From positions 1 to 24,472 of the forward strand of contig CAYNSO010000053.1 of the NCBI GenBank assembly GCA_964399735.1: 24,472 bases of DNA, written 5' to 3'. Both the position numbers and the translations under genes were made by a program. How positions within the stretch are numbered: the first letter of the stretch is position 1; each line of letters opens with the position of its first letter. The notes under the pieces are model-generated. The model was not told where the DNA came from. It saw only the letters and a program-made list of their open reading frames with translations, and ran no database searches. Shown in pieces: positions 1 to 8,084 of this stretch. This DNA comes from Fontivivens sp964399735. GTDB taxonomy: Bacteria; Zhuqueibacterota; Zhuqueibacteria; Residuimicrobiales; Krinioviventaceae.

Positions 1-1
1 C

Positions 2-58
2 CTGCGTATATCGCAATTAGATGGCAGAGAGCGCTCAATTTTTACAATAAATATTTGA
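2..58 (+). CDS. Possible 3' tail of an upstream gene (partial)
   Basis: The first bases could be the end of a preceding operon gene. Frame 2 is open from the window edge and closes with TGA at 56-58, 20 bases before the adaptor start. Frame 1 is also open and runs straight into the adaptor gene; frame 3 closes at 18-20. The stretch is too short to identify. From operon logic it could be the missing ABC ATPase or a TolC-like protein, but that is a guess. Confidence 0.2.
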   Translation: MRISQLDGRERSIFTINI

Positions 59-78
59 ACAACGGAGGAGCATATCTA

Positions 79-1185
79 ATGAAAAAGGGTAAATCAAAGA
101 AAACAATATTCTGGATAGCGGGCGTGGTTGTGGTCGTGCTGCTGATCATCGTCGGTGCAATGGGAAAAGGAAAGAATAAAGATACCGGTCAAAAAACCGT
201 GATTGTTCAAAAAACCGATATTATCGATAAAGCGCTGGCTGTCGGTTCAATTGAACCGATCAACGAAATTGCCGTCAAATCCAAAGTCTCCGGCGTGGTT
301 GGCAAAATGTATGTTCAAGTGGGCGATTACGTTCAAAGAGGCGATATTTTACTGGAAGTGAATCCCGATCCGACGCCGCTGGAACTGGCCTCCGCCAAAC
401 GTAATGTGGAACGAGTTACCATTGAACTGGAAACCCTGAAACGAGAATTGGCGCGTAAAAAAGAATTGCTGGATAAAGGACTATTGTCCGACCAGGAATA
501 TGAAAACCTGAAACAACAATATGAACAGGCCGAGCTGAGCAAAAAAGTAGCCCAGGAAAGCCTGGACCTGATTGAAACAGGTAAAGTAAAAATCGCCGAT
601 ACCAATATCGAAACCGTAGTTAAAGCGCCCATCACCGGTTTTATTCTGGAAAAGAATGTGAACCTGGGCGACCCGGTTGTGCCGCTGACCTCTTACCAGG
701 CCGGCACTGAACTGATGAAAATGGCCAACATGGAAAACCTGATATTCAAAGGCACCGTAGATGAAATAGACGTTGGCAAAATCAAAGAAGGCCTGGAAGC
801 AGATTTGCAGGTTGGCGCCTTGCCCGGTAAAAAAGTAACCGGTAAAGTATATCTTATCTCTTTAAAAGCGCGCAAACAAGACAACACCACAGTATTTCCG
901 ATAGAAATAGTTATTGAAGAAACGGATAATGCCGTTCTGCGGGCCGGGTTCTCGGCAAATGCGCATATTATCATTGCCAAAAAAGACAGCGTGCTGGCTA
1001 TCCCGGAACGGGTGGTTACTTTTCGGAATGATTCAGCCTTTGTTATGCTGCCGTCACCGGATGGCGCAGAACCGAAGGAACAATACATCCAAACCGGCCT
1101 GAGTGATGCGGTTACCATCGAAATCATCTCCGGTCTGCAAGAGGGTCAGGAAATTCTGGAAAAGAAAGTTAAGGAAATCATCTAA
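79..1185 (+). CDS. MacA/HlyD-type periplasmic adaptor (membrane fusion protein) of an ABC exporter
   Basis: Periplasmic adaptor that would join inner-membrane ABC permeases to an outer-membrane channel in tripartite export. The 368-residue protein starts with a lysine-rich stretch and one membrane segment (about residues 9-28). A biotinyl/lipoyl-like half (KVSGVVGKMYVQVGDYVQRG) follows, then a charged helical hairpin with coiled-coil character (about 105-165), the second lipoyl half (VVKAPITGFILEKNVNLGD), and beta-barrel and membrane-proximal domains. The ATG at 79 is chosen because GGAGGAG at 64-70 stands 8 bases before it; the frame is open further upstream without such a site. The first of two permease genes starts 13 bases after its stop, so the three genes form one operon. 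Substrate unknown: MacAB-like systems export macrolides, peptides or lipids, and the sequence does not choose. Confidence 0.9.
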   Translation: MKKGKSKKTIFWIAGVVVVVLLIIVGAMGKGKNKDTGQKTVIVQKTDIIDKALAVGSIEPINEIAVKSKVSGVVGKMYVQVGDYVQRGDILLEVNPDPTPLELASAKRNVERVTIELETLKRELARKKELLDKGLLSDQEYENLKQQYEQAELSKKVAQESLDLIETGKVKIADTNIETVVKAPITGFILEKNVNLGDPVVPLTSYQAGTELMKMANMENLIFKGTVDEIDVGKIKEGLEADLQVGALPGKKVTGKVYLISLKARKQDNTTVFPIEIVIEETDNAVLRAGFSANAHIIIAKKDSVLAIPERVVTFRNDSAFVMLPSPDGAEPKEQYIQTGLSDAVTIEIISGLQEGQEILEKKVKEII

Positions 1186-1198
1186 AGGATTATATAAC

Positions 1199-2440
1199 AT
1201 GGGTCCAATATCAGACACCGTTCGCGAAGTATTTTATTATCTTTGTCAATATAAATCCAGAACTTTTATGACCATGTTCGGCATTGTTTGGGGCACAATG
1301 ACGGTCATTCTGTTGTTGGCATTTGGCGTGGGTGTGCAAAAATCCATGAGTAAAAACATGCACGGCATGGGCGACGGAGTTGCCATTTTATGGCCGGGCA
1401 CCACCAGCATCCCTTTTGAAGGATACGGTAAGGAACGTTATATTCCATTGCACGAAGATGACGCAGAACTTTTACGCACAGAAATTGGTGAATTTAGCGC
1501 AATCAGCCCCGAATATATCCGCTACGGCATTCCGGTTCGCAATAACGATAAAACCAGCCAATCCGCCGTTACAGGAGTAATCCCGGAATATGGCCCCATG
1601 CGTAACGTAATCGCTGTAGAAGGCGGGCGCTGGCTGAATGATCAGGACATGAAAGAGCGGCGGCGGGTATGTTTTTTGGGTTACAAGCTGCGCGACCTGT
1701 TGTATGGTGAAAATGCCGACGTGATCGGCAAATATGCCTATATTGGCGATACACCATTCCGCATCATCGGGGTGCTCAAGGAAAAAACCCAGCCTTCTTC
1801 CTATTCCTCCCGTGACCAGGATCGGGTGTTTATTCCGTCATCCACATTTACTTCAATTTATGGAAACCGATATATCAACAATATGGTGTATCAAATCAAA
1901 GACCCCAGGATGAATAAAACCATTGAAGCGGAAATTTACAAGGTACTTGGTAAAAAGTATAAATTCGACGCCAACGATAAGGAAGCCCTGGGGCTCTGGG
2001 ACACTACCGAGCAGGATAAATTTATTTTTTACTTTACGCTTGGCTTTAAAATCTTTCTGGGCTTTATTGGCGCTATTACCCTTGTAGTTGGCGGAATAGG
2101 ACTAGCCAATATCATGTATGTGGTCGTTCAGGAACGCACCAAAGAGATCGGCATCAAAAGATCTATCGGCGCCAAAAGCAAAGATATTATGATGCAATTC
2201 ATTATCGAAGCATTTATCATTATCGGTATCAGCGCTATGATCGGTTTTGCCCTGGCAATAATGCTTATCAAACTCATCTCACTCTTGCCAATTGATGAAT
2301 ACGTCGGACACCCGGAATTATCTCTGTCCGTTGCTTTTATTTCCATTGCAATACTGGGCATTATTGGCTTTATAGCGGGATATTTTCCCTCGCGCCGCGC
2401 CGCAAAATTAAATGTTATTGATTGTTTGCGCTACAAATAA
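1199..2440 (+). CDS. MacB/FtsX-type ABC transporter permease (first of two)
   Basis: Inner-membrane permease of a MacB/LolC/FtsX-type ABC exporter, 413 residues. It has one N-terminal membrane segment (about 22-44), a large periplasmic MacB_PCD domain, and three C-terminal membrane segments. Between the last ones lies the family motif KEIGIKRSIGA, and the end is typical (FPSRRAAKLN...CLRYK). Unlike E. coli MacB there is no fused ATPase domain, so it needs a separate ATPase. The ATG at 1199 is chosen over the longer open frame because the extension would overlap the adaptor gene and AAAGGA lies just before it. The next gene encodes a paralogous permease, suggesting a heterodimer. Confidence 0.9.
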   Translation: MGPISDTVREVFYYLCQYKSRTFMTMFGIVWGTMTVILLLAFGVGVQKSMSKNMHGMGDGVAILWPGTTSIPFEGYGKERYIPLHEDDAELLRTEIGEFSAISPEYIRYGIPVRNNDKTSQSAVTGVIPEYGPMRNVIAVEGGRWLNDQDMKERRRVCFLGYKLRDLLYGENADVIGKYAYIGDTPFRIIGVLKEKTQPSSYSSRDQDRVFIPSSTFTSIYGNRYINNMVYQIKDPRMNKTIEAEIYKVLGKKYKFDANDKEALGLWDTTEQDKFIFYFTLGFKIFLGFIGAITLVVGGIGLANIMYVVVQERTKEIGIKRSIGAKSKDIMMQFIIEAFIIIGISAMIGFALAIMLIKLISLLPIDEYVGHPELSLSVAFISIAILGIIGFIAGYFPSRRAAKLNVIDCLRYK

Positions 2441-2486
2441 AACATAAATTCGGCAAACAAATAGTTACATAACACAGGATATTTTT

Positions 2487-3731
2487 ATGTATATATTAAT
2501 GTTATTACGGGAATTCCTGGATGATATTAAAAAACAAAAAACCAGGGCATTTCTAACCACAATTGCTATCACCTGGGGCACCCTGGCAGTCATCCTGCTG
2601 ATGGCTTTTGGCGATGGGTTATCCTTCCGTATGCAGCAAAGCCTGTTAAACGCCGGCGACAAGATCATTCGCATTTACGGCGGCCAAACCACCCAAAAGT
2701 ATATGGGCTTGCCAATCGGGCGCAGCATTGAACTAGTAGAAGAAGATGCGCATATCCTGCTGAAAAGCATACCGGAAATTGTGGCCGTAAATGCCCAGCT
2801 CGGCAAATGGGTGCGGTTACAAAATGGCGCTAAAAGCGCCTCTACTTTTATGGAAGGCGTTTACCCCGAATTTGAATTTTTACGCCGCACTTTTCCCGCA
2901 GCCGGCGGACGCTTTTTAAACCAGAAAGACCTGATGGAGAAAAAACGGGTGGTGTTTCTGGGGGGTGAAATAGCCAAACAATTATTCGGCACAGAAGACC
3001 CCATAGGAAAAATGATTACCATTGACGGCACCCCGTTTACCATTATCGGCACAATGCCGAAAAAGATGCAAACCTCAATGAATAACGGGCCCGACGATGA
3101 GCGCGCAATTATCCCCTTTTCAACATTTCAAAGCATGCACGGCTGGCGCTACCTGCACGAATTGATCGTCAAGCCGAACCGTCCGGAAAACAGCGAACAG
3201 GTTAAAGCAGAAGTTATGCGTATTATGGGCAAAAAATACCAGTTCGACCCCACCGATGAAAACGCCCTGCCAATGTGGGACTTTATTGAGCAGGAAAAAA
3301 TTAGCGGTAAAGTTTTCAAAGGCATCAATATTTTCCTGGGAGTGATTGGAACCATGACCCTGTTAATTGCCGGGGTCGGCGTAGCCAATATTATGTATGT
3401 TGTTGCCAAAGAGCGTACCCAGGAAATTGGTATTAAAAGAGCTATTGGCGCAAAAAAAAGAGATATCATCTTTCAGTTTATTTTTGAATCTCTGTTACTG
3501 TCCGGGATCGGCGGTGCGTTGGGGTTTTTGATCGCCTCAGGTATTATTAAAATGATGTGGATGATGCCGGCACAAAGCGATGTCATGCAATTTCTGGGCC
3601 GTCCATTGCTCTCTCAAACTGTTGTGATTGTCTCTATTTCGATATTGACCTTGATTGGCCTGCTGGCCGGCCTGTTCCCGGCGCGCAAAGCCGCCAATGT
3701 CGATCCGGTGGAAGCGCTTCGTTATGAATAA
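2487..3731 (+). CDS. MacB/FtsX-type ABC transporter permease (second of two)
   Basis: Second permease, 414 residues, same layout as its neighbour: N-terminal membrane segment (about 20-40), periplasmic MacB_PCD domain, three C-terminal membrane segments, motif QEIGIKRAIGAKKRDI and C-terminus FPARKAANVDPVEALRYE. It is clearly a paralogue of the preceding gene (shared TRAFLTT/SRTFMTM start, GGRFLNQKDLMEKKRVVFLG/GGRWLNDQDMKERRRVCFLG core). The start at 2487 has AGGA eight bases upstream. Only 46 bases separate it from the first permease. It is last in the operon and is followed by a hairpin terminator. No ATPase gene follows on this strand. Confidence 0.9.
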   Translation: MYILMLLREFLDDIKKQKTRAFLTTIAITWGTLAVILLMAFGDGLSFRMQQSLLNAGDKIIRIYGGQTTQKYMGLPIGRSIELVEEDAHILLKSIPEIVAVNAQLGKWVRLQNGAKSASTFMEGVYPEFEFLRRTFPAAGGRFLNQKDLMEKKRVVFLGGEIAKQLFGTEDPIGKMITIDGTPFTIIGTMPKKMQTSMNNGPDDERAIIPFSTFQSMHGWRYLHELIVKPNRPENSEQVKAEVMRIMGKKYQFDPTDENALPMWDFIEQEKISGKVFKGINIFLGVIGTMTLLIAGVGVANIMYVVAKERTQEIGIKRAIGAKKRDIIFQFIFESLLLSGIGGALGFLIASGIIKMMWMMPAQSDVMQFLGRPLLSQTVVIVSISILTLIGLLAGLFPARKAANVDPVEALRYE

Positions 3732-3750
3732 CAGATTACTTTAGAATCGC

Positions 3751-3789
3751 AAGCCCGCCCGGCACATACCGGACGGGCTTGTTTATTTT
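3751..3789 (+). terminator. Rho-independent terminator of the ABC export operon
   Basis: AAGCCCG-C-CCGG, loop CACATA, CCGG-A-CGGGCTT: a stem of 11 pairs with one mismatch, followed by GTTTATTTT. It lies 20 bases after the permease stop and 18 bases before the stop of the convergent gene, so it may serve both strands. Confidence 0.85.
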
Positions 3790-3806
3790 GGGAGTTCAGG
3801 GAAAAG

Positions 3807-6629
3807 CTATTTGATATATAAAAGCCGGATTGTCTGCTGATAAACCCCGGCCTCAAGCCGGGCAAGATATACACCAGAAGGTAATTTAACGGCATTCCAG
3901 GTAAACCGGTGCGTTCCGGCGTTGACCCATCCCTCATAGATCACCTTGACAAGTTGCCCGGTTATTGTAAACACCTGCAGGCTGATAACCGTCTTTTTCG
4001 GGCTGTCAATTTGTATGGTAGTAGAACAATTAAAAGGATTGGGGTAATTTGGGTAAACCCGAAACCTTGCCGGAACTTTATCATCTCCGGCCACCCCGTT
4101 GAAAATTGGCGTAATAAAAGACAACACCTCGCTGTATGTTTCATTACCATCAAGGTCTATTGCACAAATGCGCCAGAAATAATTTGTATCTGTCTTTAAC
4201 CCGCCGCTCACAGTCCATGCTGTATCTGCAACTGCAACGTTATGAATCAATTCTATAAATTCTGCCGAGGCGCTAACTTGCACACGATAATACACACTGT
4301 CGCCGGGGTCGCTGTCATACGCCGTCTGCCAGCATAAAATCGGGTTCATCTCCTTAACCCGTACTTTATCCAAAGGAAATATCAAGGCAAAGGTTGCGGG
4401 TGCATGGCTGATATATTGAATCGCGCCCAAATCCCAGGCATTTTTTAAAGGACGTTCGACATTGAAAAAATCGCTACTATACCAATTGAGCAAGCTCTCC
4501 CCGGCGCGACGGGCCGGAGAACCGGTCAACAAGGCATAACCGGCAGCGCTATCCGGCATTGCCAATCCGTTTCGCAATTGCGGATCCACATCCAGCGAGC
4601 CGGAGGCATTAAGATTATTTCCTTTATTATGCCAATATTCCTGAAAATCAGCAATGTAATTAAATACCCGTTGTTCGTCCGGTATATCAAGGTCCCGGTA
4701 ATAGATTATTGCCCCGGTTTTGGCATGTGTACCGCTAAAATACAGGTTGTGGTGCAATACATGGGAATGATTTGCAACATCGGCAATGCTCAACTGGTAC
4801 CAGGCATTATCAGCAAAAATATTATTAATGATCGTCTCATTACGCGCTTCGCGGCTATTTTCAAGCGTAGTCACCACTGCCAGGCCGGCCTTGTACCCGG
4901 CATGTTCGCAATAACCATTGCCAATCAGGGTGTTATTCAAAACATAACATCCGGAACTGGCGGTAATAGCAACACCCGGCCCATCATTGCCAAAGCAAAT
5001 ATTATTATAAATCCAGGTACTATCGGCGCCCTGATCGGCAATGATGCCGTTGCCGTCGCTCCACCAGTCCCAGCCTACCTCCCCGGCTGTGCCCTGACGA
5101 TTGTTATAACAGAGATTGTTCCTGACAATATTATTGGGCCCCATACCATGAATATTAATGCCGCTGCATCCCCCATGCATCCAGCCATTGGCAAAAGATT
5201 TATTATCCTCAATAATATTATGCCGCCCCATTACGCTTATTCCCCACGCGCCATTTCCATAACAAATATTAGCCGAGACAAGACACTCGATACAGTTTTG
5301 TAATGAAATAGCCGAAGCCCCCAGGCTGTATATCTTGTTGCCCCTGACGGTAATATTTTTTACCAGGGTTTTTTTACCGTCAACATAAATTCCATGCCCG
5401 GCTTTACCACCCTGTTGCGGTGTTTTAATCCAGGCTGAATTATAAAAACTTTTATCAACCGTTGCCGGATAACAAAGGTCAAAAATCTCGTTATCCTCAA
5501 TAGAAACATAATCGGTACTATCAACACTAATAGCGCTATAGCTTTTTACAATCTGGAAAACAGAACTTGAGGGAGAGCCATAAATGGTGTTATTACGAAT
5601 ACTGGTACCGCCCCCCGCCTTATGGACACTGATCTGTTCGGAATGGTCTGCCAGCAGCGCCCAATTTTCAAAGAATGTATTGCCATCTACCTGGTTATCC
5701 ACAGAGCCCATGCCCTGAATGGACAGTGCATAATCGCCGCGGTTATTTTCAAACCGGCAGCCGGAAACCGTTGCGGAATGGGTATTAATTAACAAACAGG
5801 CGCTACCGGCATTTTGTATAAAATCATTAGCAGTTACTATATTATAACCCGGCGCAATTGTACCGTCTCTATATTGTTCATCTTCAATACCAATATACAG
5901 AGCATTTTTTTCCAGGTATTGAAATATGTTTTGGGTGATCACGGTATTGGATGTTCCAAAACACCACACACCGCGATCGGTCAAATTATTACCCGGCTGC
6001 GATTGCCCGAAAACATTGCGCTTGATCCTGTTCAGTTCTCCACAATTTTGCAAGTATATATGTGAATCATATATACGCTCGCTGTTGCCGTTATCCCTGA
6101 AAGTACATTCGGAAATTTCATTAAAAAAACACCCGTTCTTTAAATGAACTGTTGCTGAACCGGCATTATGAACAAAAGCGCACCCGGTAATAACGCAATA
6201 ATGAGAATTGTCCAGAAGCAAAGCCTTGCGATCCTCCAGAGAATCGCGAAATTCCAGGCCGATCAGATAAACATAGGAAACGTTGTTCAAATTCAAAGCA
6301 TACGAACCATTCCAGTCCGCCGCTGTAAGGATTGGCGTTTCATCGGGATAGTTCATAATTACCACGGGCTGCTCATCATTTCCTGAACAATCAATAATAA
6401 CCTGCTCTGCATAACTTCCCGCGCGCACCATTATCGTATCGCCGGGTTGAATGACCGAGGCCGCTTTGCTTATTGTTTTGAATGGCCCGACATCTGCATT
6501 CAATTCAACCGGTTCCAGACCATTATATTGATCATTTCCCAGGGATTGGGAAACATATAAAGTTTCCGCTTTTCCTGCCACAGAATAAAAGTATAATATT
6601 ACAAATATAAAAAATAAAAAATTCTTCAC
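3807..6629 (-). CDS. Secreted right-handed parallel beta-helix protein with T9SS sorting domain
   Basis: Large secreted or surface protein of 940 residues. It has a hydrophobic signal peptide (MKNFLFFIFVILYF, cleavage probably near AGKA), then a DUF1565/pectate-lyase-like opening (LYVSQSLGNDQYNG; GPFKTISKAASVIQPGDTI). From about 90 to 680 come many irregular N-rich beta-helix coils of the NosD/PbH1 type (for example NNTLIGNG, VRNNLCYNNR). A fibronectin-III-like domain lies at about 745-845 and a T9SS type A domain at about 856-940 (YPNYPNPFN...LPSGVYLARL). The fold suggests polysaccharide binding or cleavage, but no catalytic residues are recognised. The start is taken as GTG at 6629: it gives a clean signal peptide and has AAGAGAG five bases upstream. 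Another GTG two codons earlier would overlap that site. It converges on the ABC operon. Confidence 0.85.
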   Translation of the reverse strand: MKNFLFFIFVILYFYSVAGKAETLYVSQSLGNDQYNGLEPVELNADVGPFKTISKAASVIQPGDTIMVRAGSYAEQVIIDCSGNDEQPVVIMNYPDETPILTAADWNGSYALNLNNVSYVYLIGLEFRDSLEDRKALLLDNSHYCVITGCAFVHNAGSATVHLKNGCFFNEISECTFRDNGNSERIYDSHIYLQNCGELNRIKRNVFGQSQPGNNLTDRGVWCFGTSNTVITQNIFQYLEKNALYIGIEDEQYRDGTIAPGYNIVTANDFIQNAGSACLLINTHSATVSGCRFENNRGDYALSIQGMGSVDNQVDGNTFFENWALLADHSEQISVHKAGGGTSIRNNTIYGSPSSSVFQIVKSYSAISVDSTDYVSIEDNEIFDLCYPATVDKSFYNSAWIKTPQQGGKAGHGIYVDGKKTLVKNITVRGNKIYSLGASAISLQNCIECLVSANICYGNGAWGISVMGRHNIIEDNKSFANGWMHGGCSGINIHGMGPNNIVRNNLCYNNRQGTAGEVGWDWWSDGNGIIADQGADSTWIYNNICFGNDGPGVAITASSGCYVLNNTLIGNGYCEHAGYKAGLAVVTTLENSREARNETIINNIFADNAWYQLSIADVANHSHVLHHNLYFSGTHAKTGAIIYYRDLDIPDEQRVFNYIADFQEYWHNKGNNLNASGSLDVDPQLRNGLAMPDSAAGYALLTGSPARRAGESLLNWYSSDFFNVERPLKNAWDLGAIQYISHAPATFALIFPLDKVRVKEMNPILCWQTAYDSDPGDSVYYRVQVSASAEFIELIHNVAVADTAWTVSGGLKTDTNYFWRICAIDLDGNETYSEVLSFITPIFNGVAGDDKVPARFRVYPNYPNPFNCSTTIQIDSPKKTVISLQVFTITGQLVKVIYEGWVNAGTHRFTWNAVKLPSGVYLARLEAGVYQQTIRLLYIK

Positions 6630-6887
6630 TTGCACTCTCTTTTTTATTTCAGGTAAAAATAAAGAAACAAAAACTATACCACTTCAATTTATAAGCTGAA
6701 AATTTTAGCTCGATATTGTTTTTAGGGATATTTTTATAGACATGGCCAAATCTTAACCAGGCATCAGAAATAATATATCTTATTTTTAAAAATTTTTATA
6801 AGGTGTTTAACAAGTCATTATAAATTTGATTTTCGCAACAAATCTTGAAAACCAATAACTCTCTTTAACCTCTGCGTCCACTGCGAA

Positions 6888-6933
6888 CTCTGCGTTTTCT
6901 TTTTTTACCGCTGAGGCCGCAAAGAACGCAGAG
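6888..6933. repeat. Inverted repeat of the 'CTCTGCGTT' dispersed type
   Basis: CTCTGCGTT at 6888-6896 faces AACGCAGAG at 6925-6933 around a pyrimidine run and CCGCTGAGGCCGC. Just left of it TCTGCGTCCACTGCG (from 6871) repeats the same word. Sequences of this kind are scattered through many bacterial genomes; from memory I recognise the style, not a named family. Confidence 0.55.
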
Positions 6934-7186
6934 AAAAAAATTACAATATATTGTTCAATCAAAATTTTAACAAAAAGAAAACAACTTTATCTTTCATGTA
7001 TCTATTTAATTTGCTTTGTATATATTGTTAGACCATATATAACTTTAAAATCTATACATTAATAATATGATTTATCATATTGTAAATTACCCACCCTAAT
7101 CAGTATAGATTATAAATTCTCAGATTTTATATAAAAATTGCAAAAAACGTTCTTGTAATTTAGAGCGAAACAAGAAACCTTGTTTT

Positions 7187-7204
7187 TTATTGTTTTAACA
7201 ATAA
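7187..7204. repeat. Perfect A+T palindrome
   Basis: TTATTGTT-TT-AACAATAA, an 8-bp perfect inverted repeat directly beside the dispersed repeat at 7206. It may belong to that repeat's stem, or could be a minor hairpin. No function can be assigned. Confidence 0.45.
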
Positions 7205-7205
7205 A

Positions 7206-7242
7206 GATTCCTCGTCTCGTCGCTTCGCTCCTCGCAATGACA
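7206..7242 (-). repeat. Dispersed repeat of the 'TCATTGCGAGGAGCGAAGCGACG' family
   Basis: On the minus strand the sequence reads TGTCATTGCGAGG then AGCGAAGCGACGAGACGAGG. It matches a very widespread intergenic repeat known from unrelated bacteria (TCATTGCGAGGAGCGAAGCG... followed by AATCT). Here the expected GCAATCT end is altered to GAATCT after a short GACGAG duplication, so this copy looks degenerate. Confidence 0.65.
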
Positions 7243-7327
7243 AGATTGAAATTTTTTTATATGAATAATTAGGCATTCTACTATAAAGCTTTAGATCCAG
7301 CTCTCAACGTATGGATAAAAAAAATTG

Positions 7328-7356
7328 TTGAAAATGAAACAAAAAATAGTTAACAT
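7328..7356 (+). promoter_or_regulatory. Sigma-70-like promoter of the tetR-RND operon
   Basis: TTGAAA at 7328-7333, a 17-base spacer, then TAACAT at 7351-7356. The predicted transcription start falls near 7363, immediately before the palindromic operator. Confidence 0.5.
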
Positions 7357-7366
7357 GCGTAAAGGA

Positions 7367-7383
7367 AATGACCGTCAGTCATT
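7367..7383. promoter_or_regulatory. Probable TetR operator
   Basis: AATGAC-CGTCA-GTCATT is a perfect 6+6 inverted repeat with a 5-base centre, and it contains the TGAC...GTCA word common in TetR-family operators. It lies at the predicted start of transcription and 38 bases before the tetR start codon. A repressor bound here would block its own operon. Confidence 0.6.
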
Positions 7384-7421
7384 CAATTTATTTATGCTCA
7401 AAGAATTCAGGAGAGTTCAAT

Positions 7422-8060
7422 ATGGGAATTCAGGAACGGCGGGAACGGGAAAAAGAACAGCGCAAAAATGCCATTCTGGATGCCGCGGAACGAGTCTTTT
7501 TTACCAAAGGCGTAACTGTTGCAACAATGGATGATGTCGCTGATGAGGCTGAATTAAGCAAGGGAACTTTATATCTTTATTTTACCAGCAAGCAAGAGTT
7601 GTACCTTGGCATTCACCACAGAGGGTTCACAATAATGGAAAATATGTTTGTCAAAGCTGTCAGAAATAAAAAAACCGGTCTGCAAAAAATCACAGCCGTT
7701 GGCGATGCCTATTTTAAATTCTCCCGGGACTATCCGAATCACTATAAAGCAATAATGTACTTTGAGAATACCGGCATGGATTTCATTGAACAAGCCTCGT
7801 TTTGCGAACATCACCAGGCCCCCGGTATCAAGGTTATGCAATATGTGGCAAGTTTGATTCGTGAAGGTATTGAGGACGGTTCGATCGACAATTCTCTGGA
7901 TGCAGAAAAACTTGCCTACTTGCTTTGGGGGCAAACCTCCGGTATAATCCAGATTGTTATGAAATTAAGTAAACACCCGGACTGTGGAACCAATTTTTCA
8001 CCTCTGGAATTGTTCAAAGAATTTATGCAAATAACTGAAAGATTATTAAAAGCAAAATAA
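7422..8060 (+). CDS. TetR/AcrR-family transcriptional repressor
   Basis: DNA-binding regulator of 212 residues. The N-terminal TetR helix-turn-helix covers about residues 13-60 (ILDAAERVFFTKG, TMDDVADEAELSKGTLYLYF, SKQELYL); the rest is the helical ligand-binding and dimer domain. The ATG at 7422 has AGGAGAG six bases upstream and gives the usual N-terminus; an upstream in-frame ATG at 7368 lies inside the operator. The gene precedes an RND adaptor and pump by 24 bases, the normal place for a local efflux repressor. With the palindrome in its own leader, autorepression and induction by a pump substrate are likely. The inducer is unknown. Confidence 0.9.
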   Translation: MGIQERREREKEQRKNAILDAAERVFFTKGVTVATMDDVADEAELSKGTLYLYFTSKQELYLGIHHRGFTIMENMFVKAVRNKKTGLQKITAVGDAYFKFSRDYPNHYKAIMYFENTGMDFIEQASFCEHHQAPGIKVMQYVASLIREGIEDGSIDNSLDAEKLAYLLWGQTSGIIQIVMKLSKHPDCGTNFSPLELFKEFMQITERLLKAK

Positions 8061-8084
8061 CTGCAACACAAACAAGAGGGAGAT

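Larger units (their letters stand above)
6630..7327. other. Long A+T-rich intergenic region with dispersed repeats
   Basis: About 700 bases without a convincing gene on either strand. It must hold the promoter of the minus-strand beta-helix gene, but I see no clear -35/-10 pair. It contains a CTCTGCGT-type inverted repeat (6888-6933), a perfect A+T palindrome (7187-7204) and a GCGAGGAGCGAAGCGACGAG-type repeat (7206-7242). The rest is low-complexity A/T sequence. Confidence 0.6.

Noticed and set aside
4578..5303. Open plus-strand frame of 241 codons inside the beta-helix gene
   Set aside because: It is antisense to a gene with signal peptide, repeats and T9SS domain; its Ile/Asn/Pro-rich translation mirrors the beta-helix codons and has no ribosome site.
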